Below are positions 14,324-18,565 of a DNA stretch of 18,565 bases, in pieces. The notes below the pieces were generated by a model, which made no database searches, had not been told where the DNA came from, and worked only from the letters and a program-made list of their open reading frames with translations. The stretch comes from OCS116 cluster bacterium. GTDB taxonomy: Bacteria > Pseudomonadota > Alphaproteobacteria > Rhizobiales > OSC116. Every line of letters begins with the position of its first letter. The stretch's first letter is position 1. The position numbers and the translations under genes are program-made. The stretch is taken from contig NVUS02000390.1 of NCBI GenBank assembly GCA_002402005.2, positions 1 to 18,565 of the forward strand. The letters are read 5' to 3'.

Positions 14324-14357
14324 AAATTTGCTCCGCTTTATGTGGGGTTTCTCTATC

Positions 14358-16562
14358 TTAGTTCTTATTCATGAAGTTTGGCAACCATTGTTCATGAATT
14401 TTCTTAAGTTTAGATACAGATATAGGGCGTGTTTCGTCAATTGTAAGACGCGAACCAATCACAGTACCCAACAGGCGTATTGTCACACCCAATTCATTGG
14501 CTTGTTTTAGGATTGGTGCAACACCGCCCGGTGGTACGGTGAGGATATAACGACCTTGGTCTTCGCCAAATAAAGCTGCATGTTCGGGGAGGTTGGTATC
14601 GGCGATTTTAATGTCAGCGCCTAAGCCTGAGGCCATGGCCATTTCGGCAATGGCAATATAAAGCCCGCCATCAGAAATGTCATGCACGGCATTGACCAAT
14701 TGATCATTGATTAAGCTACGCACGAAATTGCCGTTTTTAAGTTCTTCATCCAAATTAACCTTTGGCGCTTGGCCGAGGCTTTTGCCGAGCATAATTTCGC
14801 TATAGGTTGAACAGCCTAAATGGCCGGCTTCTTTGCCGATGAGTAGGATATTGTCACCTTCGGTTTTAAAGCTATAGGTCATCATTTTGTCAATGTCATC
14901 TAACAAGCCCACGCCGCCAATGGCTGGGGTTGGCAAAATGCCGGTGCCGCTGGTTTCATTATAGAGCGATACATTGCCTGAAACGACAGGGTAATCAAGG
15001 GCCTTACAAGCTTCAATCATACCTTCAATCGCGCCAACGAACTGCCCCATAATTTCGGGACGTTCTGGGTTGCCGAAATTCATGCAATCGGTGATGGCCA
15101 ATGGCTGTGCGCCAACGGCTGTGATGTTGCGCCATGTTTCGGCTACGGCTTGTTTGCCACCTTCGACGGGGTCGGCATAGACATAGCGTGGGGTGACATC
15201 TGTAGAGATGGCCAGCGCTTTATTGGTATCATGCACTCGCACCACAGCGGCATCGCCGCCGGGGCGTTGGATGGTATCACCCATCACCATATGGTCATAT
15301 TGCTCCCACACCCATTTGCGTGAGCAATGGTTGGCAGAGCCGATCATTTTTAACAAAGTATCGGTGACTGATTCTGGGGTTTTAAACTCATCGGCAGCCA
15401 TGGCTTTTGGTGGTTTGGTCTTAACCCATGGGCGCTCATATTCTGGTGCGTCATCGGCCAATGGGCCAACGGGGATATCGACAACATTTTCACCTAGGTG
15501 GGTGATGATCAGGCGGTTTGTATCGGTGGTGACACCGATGACCGCAAAATCTAAACCCCATTTGACGAAAATGGCTTCGGCCTCGGCTTCGCGGCCGGGT
15601 TTGAGCACCATTAACATGCGCTCTTGGCTTTCGGATAACAGCATTTCATAGGCTGTCATGTTTTCTTCACGCTGAGGTACATTGTCCAAATTCATATCAA
15701 AGCCAACATTGCCTTTATCGGCCATTTCGACTGATGAAGATGTTAAGCCGGCAGCGCCCATATCTTGAATGGCGATGATACAATCGGTTTGCATCAGCTC
15801 TAGACAGGCTTCAAGCAATAATTTTTCAGTAAATGGGTCGCCAACTTGAACGGTCGGGCGTTTGGCATCGGAATTTTCATCAAATTCGGCAGAGGCCATG
15901 GTCGCACCATGAATGCCATCACGGCCAGTTTTTGAGCCGACATATACGACAGGATTGCCAACACCTGCTGCGGCTGAATAGAATATTTTGTCAGCATCGG
16001 CTAGGCCAATACACATGGCATTGACTAGGTTGTTGGTATTGTAGCTAGGGTCAAAATGCAGTTCGCCACCGACTGTCGGTACGCCCATGCAATTGCCGTA
16101 ACCGCCAACGCCTTCGACCACGCCATTGACCAAAAGTCTGGTCTTTTTGTTTTCGGGTGTGCCAAAACGCAATGCGTTCATATTGGCGACGGGGCGGGCG
16201 CCCATGGTAAATACATCACGCATAATGCCGCCAACGCCAGTGGCTGCGCCTTGGTATGGCTCGATGAAAGATGGATGATTGTGGCTTTCCATTTTAAACA
16301 CCACGGCTTGATTGTCGCCAATGTCGATGATGCCGGCGTTTTCGCCCGGGCCACAAATGACACATTTGCCAGTGGTGGGGAGTTTTTTGAGCCAGAATTT
16401 AGATGATTTATACGAACAATGCTCTGACCACATGACCGAGAAAATGCCCAATTCGGTGATGTTGGGCGCGCGGTCTAGGCGTTTGACGATGGTGTTATAT
16501 TCATCGGTTGTGAGGCCGTGTTCTTTGACCACTTCAGGAGTGATAATATCGTTATATGTCAT
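14358..16562 (-). CDS. purL: Phosphoribosylformylglycinamidine synthase subunit PurL
   Basis: A 734-residue synthetase subunit that converts FGAR to FGAM with ATP and ammonia in de novo purine synthesis. It is the small PurL type that works with separate PurS and PurQ. The catalytic histidine is His48 in [11 protein letters not shown], and the nucleotide and metal site includes [10 protein letters not shown] (Glu92, His94). The second half repeats the fold, with motifs such as [12 protein letters not shown] and [12 protein letters not shown], and DISDGGL follows later. A TAAGGATAAG ribosome-binding site supports the start. It follows purQ by 11 bases. The length is complete and I see no disruption. 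Confidence 0.98.
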   Translation of the reverse strand: MTYNDIITPEVVKEHGLTTDEYNTIVKRLDRAPNITELGIFSVMWSEHCSYKSSKFWLKKLPTTGKCVICGPGENAGIIDIGDNQAVVFKMESHNHPSFIEPYQGAATGVGGIMRDVFTMGARPVANMNALRFGTPENKKTRLLVNGVVEGVGGYGNCMGVPTVGGELHFDPSYNTNNLVNAMCIGLADADKIFYSAAAGVGNPVVYVGSKTGRDGIHGATMASAEFDENSDAKRPTVQVGDPFTEKLLLEACLELMQTDCIIAIQDMGAAGLTSSSVEMADKGNVGFDMNLDNVPQREENMTAYEMLLSESQERMLMVLKPGREAEAEAIFVKWGLDFAVIGVTTDTNRLIITHLGENVVDIPVGPLADDAPEYERPWVKTKPPKAMAADEFKTPESVTDTLLKMIGSANHCSRKWVWEQYDHMVMGDTIQRPGGDAAVVRVHDTNKALAISTDVTPRYVYADPVEGGKQAVAETWRNITAVGAQPLAITDCMNFGNPERPEIMGQFVGAIEGMIEACKALDYPVVSGNVSLYNETSGTGILPTPAIGGVGLLDDIDKMMTYSFKTEGDNILLIGKEAGHLGCSTYSEIMLGKSLGQAPKVNLDEELKNGNFVRSLINDQLVNAVHDISDGGLYIAIAEMAMASGLGADIKIADTNLPEHAALFGEDQGRYILTVPPGGVAPILKQANELGVTIRLLGTVIGSRLTIDETRPISVSKLKKIHEQWLPNFMNKN

Positions 16563-16573
16563 ATATCTTATCC

Positions 16574-17263
16574 TTAAGCTAAGCTGTCTACGAGGCTATT
16601 GAAGAGATGTGCGCCGTCTGTGCCGCCCAATATAGTTTGGTCGAGGCGTTCGGGATGTGGCATCATGCCTAAAATATTTTTGCTCTCATTATAGATGCCA
16701 GCAATGTTGCGTTGTGAGCCATTGATATTGGCTGCATCGGTAATTTCGCCTTCTTCGGTCGAATAACGAAATGCCACTTGGCCATTGGCTTCGAGCGCGT
16801 TTAAGGTTTCATCATCAGCGAAATAATTGCCATCATGATGGGCAACAGGGATGCGAATGGCAGCGCCGGCTTTGTATTTTTTGGTGAAGATGCTTTCATT
16901 GCTCTCGACCCGCAAATAGGTATCTTTGCAGATGAATTTTAAATTGGCATTGCGGGTGAGGGCGCCGGGCAATAAGCCGGCCTCGATGAGGATTTGGAAG
17001 CCGTTGCAAATGCCCAATATAGGCGTGCCTTTGTTGGCGGCTTCGATGACCGCTTTCATAATGCGGCTTTTGGCTGAAATGGCGCCGCAACGCAAATAAT
17101 CGCCGTAGGAAAAACCACCGGGCAATACAATAAGGTCTGACTTTGGGATGGCGCTATCGCCATGCCACACCATATTTACTGATTTTTGGGTGGCGTGCTC
17201 GAGGCTGACTTTGACGTCTCTATCGCAATTTGAGCCCGGAAAAACAATGACACTGGCTTGCAT
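16574..17263 (-). CDS. purQ: Phosphoribosylformylglycinamidine synthase subunit PurQ (glutaminase)
   Basis: A 229-residue class I glutamine amidotransferase that supplies ammonia to PurL. The nucleophile is Cys86 in LGICNGFQ, and the other triad residues are His203 and Glu205 in MMPHPERL. The N-terminus [11 protein letters not shown] is the PurQ signature. Length matches the family. The gene starts 10 bases after purS and ends 11 before purL, so the three subunits of the FGAM synthase complex are encoded as one tightly spaced unit. Confidence 0.98.
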   Translation of the reverse strand: MQASVIVFPGSNCDRDVKVSLEHATQKSVNMVWHGDSAIPKSDLIVLPGGFSYGDYLRCGAISAKSRIMKAVIEAANKGTPILGICNGFQILIEAGLLPGALTRNANLKFICKDTYLRVESNESIFTKKYKAGAAIRIPVAHHDGNYFADDETLNALEANGQVAFRYSTEEGEITDAANINGSQRNIAGIYNESKNILGMMPHPERLDQTILGGTDGAHLFNSLVDSLA

Positions 17264-17273
17264 GATGTTAACC

Positions 17274-17516
17274 TCAATCTAAAATTTCAACTGTGTAATT
17301 TTCCATCACCATATTGGCGAGTAGTTTTTCACTCATTTGGATGAGTTGAGCTTTGGCTTTGGTTTTGTCGGTTTCGGCAATTTCGATATCGAAAATTTTA
17401 CCTTGGCGAACTTTTTCGACGCCTTCAATGCCCAAATCTTCGAACGTATGTTGAATGGCTTTTCCTTGTGGGTCTAATACGCCACTTTTAAGAGTGACTG
17501 TGATGCGTGCTTTCAT
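17274..17516 (-). CDS. purS: Phosphoribosylformylglycinamidine synthase subunit PurS
   Basis: An 80-residue small structural subunit that bridges PurQ and PurL. Visible features are the opening MKARITVTLKSGVLDPQGKA and the later segment VRQGKIFDIEI, both characteristic. The start at 17516 matches the usual PurS N-terminus and has GGAAA about nine bases upstream. An in-frame ATG at 17531 would add five residues and lacks a ribosome-binding site. The gene lies 32 bases after purC. Confidence 0.95.
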   Translation of the reverse strand: MKARITVTLKSGVLDPQGKAIQHTFEDLGIEGVEKVRQGKIFDIEIAETDKTKAKAQLIQMSEKLLANMVMENYTVEILD

Positions 17517-17548
17517 GGGTGTTTTTTCCATATATTGGGTTGCATGAA

Positions 17549-18340
17549 TTATTTTACTAATGTTGGTTTGTCGGATTTTGGTGCTTCATCATCTGTATCG
17601 ATGACATCGCCATTTTCGTTAAGAATGCCGAGGCGGCGGGCGACTTCTTGATAGGCATCGACCAAGCCACCGAGGCCTCGGCGGAAGCGGTCTTTATCGA
17701 GCTTTTCGCCGGTTTTTAAATCCCATAAACGGCAATTGTCGGGGCTGAACTCATCGGCTAAGAGAATGCGCATGTTGCCATCTTCATAATGGCGGCCAAA
17801 TTCGAGTTTGAAATCAACCAGCTGAATGCCAACGGCATGGAATAGGCCAGTGAGGAAATCGTTTACGCGCAAAGCGGTGGCGACCATGTCTTCTAATTCG
17901 CCAGAGGTTGCCCAATCAAAGGCGGTGATATGTTCGTCAGTGACCATGGGGTCGCTTAAGGCATCGTCTTTATAATAATATTCGATGATGGAGCGGCTTA
18001 ATTTTTTGCCTTCTTCCATGCCGAGTTTTTTGGCTAATGAGCCTGCGATGACGTTGCGCACCACCACTTCTAGCGGGATGATTTCGACTTTTTTAATCAG
18101 CTGTTCACGCATGTTGAGGCGTTTGATGAAATGGGTTTGGATGCCGATGTCTTCCATGGCTAAAAAGATATATTCGGTGATGCGGTTATTCAGCACACCT
18201 TTGCCGTCTAAAACTTCGTGTTTCTTGCCGTCGAACGCGGTTGCATCGTCTTTAAAATGTTGAATGATTGTGCCAGCGGTGGGGCCTTCATAAAGGATTT
18301 TGGCTTTGCCTTCGTGAATTTTGCGACGGTTTTTCATCAT
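17549..18340 (-). CDS. purC: SAICAR synthase (phosphoribosylaminoimidazole-succinocarboxamide synthase)
   Basis: A 263-residue enzyme that joins CAIR and aspartate with ATP in purine synthesis. Family motifs are [12 protein letters not shown] at the N-terminus (ATP site), [14 protein letters not shown] in the middle, LVDFKLEFG, and [14 protein letters not shown]. The C-terminal tail of about 20 residues after the last helix is acidic and longer than in the shortest homologues. The start has GGAGA seven bases upstream. It is the first gene of the purC-purS-purQ-purL-bolA-grxD run. No purine riboswitch or clear PurR site is visible upstream. Confidence 0.97.
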   Translation of the reverse strand: MMKNRRKIHEGKAKILYEGPTAGTIIQHFKDDATAFDGKKHEVLDGKGVLNNRITEYIFLAMEDIGIQTHFIKRLNMREQLIKKVEIIPLEVVVRNVIAGSLAKKLGMEEGKKLSRSIIEYYYKDDALSDPMVTDEHITAFDWATSGELEDMVATALRVNDFLTGLFHAVGIQLVDFKLEFGRHYEDGNMRILLADEFSPDNCRLWDLKTGEKLDKDRFRRGLGGLVDAYQEVARRLGILNENGDVIDTDDEAPKSDKPTLVK

Positions 18341-18374
18341 CTATGGTCTCCATGGGGGGAATCTCACCACCAAA

Positions 18375-18380
18375 ATTATA
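18375..18380 (-). promoter_or_regulatory. Candidate -10 element of the pur operon
   Basis: A perfect TATAAT on the minus strand lies 35 bases before the purC start. The sequence at the expected -35 distance (GTTATA or TTATAG) matches poorly, so the promoter may need an activator or may use a different box. The remaining bases to the window end (18381-18565) show no gene. Confidence 0.4.
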
Positions 18381-18565
18381 TGGACTGATGGGCTTTCTAT
18401 AACCTGTTTTAATGGCATTTCAAACCCGATTGTTCATTCTTTGTTAATGAAGTGGCAAAATGCTTAAATGAGGCGTGGAATTGGGTATAAGTTTGACGAA
18501 TATATCAATTTTTAGGACTATTTTTGCGCTTGATCATTGATTTTAAGTGCAAGGGGCCTTATTTA

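Noticed and set aside
15193..15651. 152-codon open frame on the plus strand inside purL
   Set aside because: It is a shadow of the purL coding strand, with low-complexity content and no recognisable domain or ribosome-binding site.
18381..18565. Purine riboswitch or PurR operator upstream of purC
   Set aside because: I looked for a purine aptamer fold and a PurR-like palindrome on the minus strand and found neither.

Overview
The window is ordinary chromosomal DNA from an alphaproteobacterium of moderate to low GC, densely coded on both strands. The placement rests on several things read from the proteins. A purC-purS-purQ-purL-bolA-grxD cluster is followed, after accessory genes, by rpsD, murI, a trmJ-type methyltransferase, icd and alaS. 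There is a lone rpsD, and the isocitrate dehydrogenase is of the eukaryote-like NADP type. From general knowledge this gene order is an alphaproteobacterial backbone. I cannot name a genus. I see no phage, transposase, integrase, CRISPR array, tRNA or rRNA.

Layout from left to right: the 3' end of alaS (1-277, +) is followed closely by a six-transmembrane potassium-channel-like protein with a cyclic-nucleotide-binding-like domain (+). It converges, with a 4-base overlap, on a minus-strand block that reads in its own direction as small lipoprotein, panB, panC, membrane-anchored glycerophosphodiesterase (GDPD). Next on the minus strand come icd, with its own terminator and candidate promoter, and glpQ, a periplasmic glycerophosphodiesterase. 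Upstream of glpQ is an array of four 11-base-spaced repeats that looks like a PHO box. On the plus strand follow trmJ and murI, then a minus-strand thioredoxin-type arsenate reductase, then plus-strand rpsD with a strong terminator. Two predicted secreted or surface proteins diverge from a shared 114-base spacer: an RTX serralysin-like metalloprotease (-) and a glycine-rich protein with a TbpB-like C-terminus (+). The right end is a six-gene minus-strand operon, purC-purS-purQ-purL-bolA-grxD. It ends at a perfect bidirectional terminator shared with the glycine-rich protein gene, and a GC-rich chain of tiny hairpins lies in between.

Functionally the window combines housekeeping work (alanyl-tRNA charging, ribosomal protein S4, tRNA methylation, D-glutamate for peptidoglycan, pantothenate and purine synthesis, the TCA cycle, Fe-S handling by Grx4/BolA) with accessory functions. 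The accessory genes cover phosphodiester scavenging, arsenate reduction, extracellular proteolysis, a possible surface ligand-binding protein and a potassium channel. They sit between the backbone genes.

I did not find a convincing undescribed multi-gene system. The points most worth checking are the PHO-like array before glpQ, the hairpin-chain element at 13590-13675, the arginine-to-histidine change in the channel's phosphate-binding cassette, the missing lipobox cysteine in the TbpB-like protein, and a long insertion in the serralysin.
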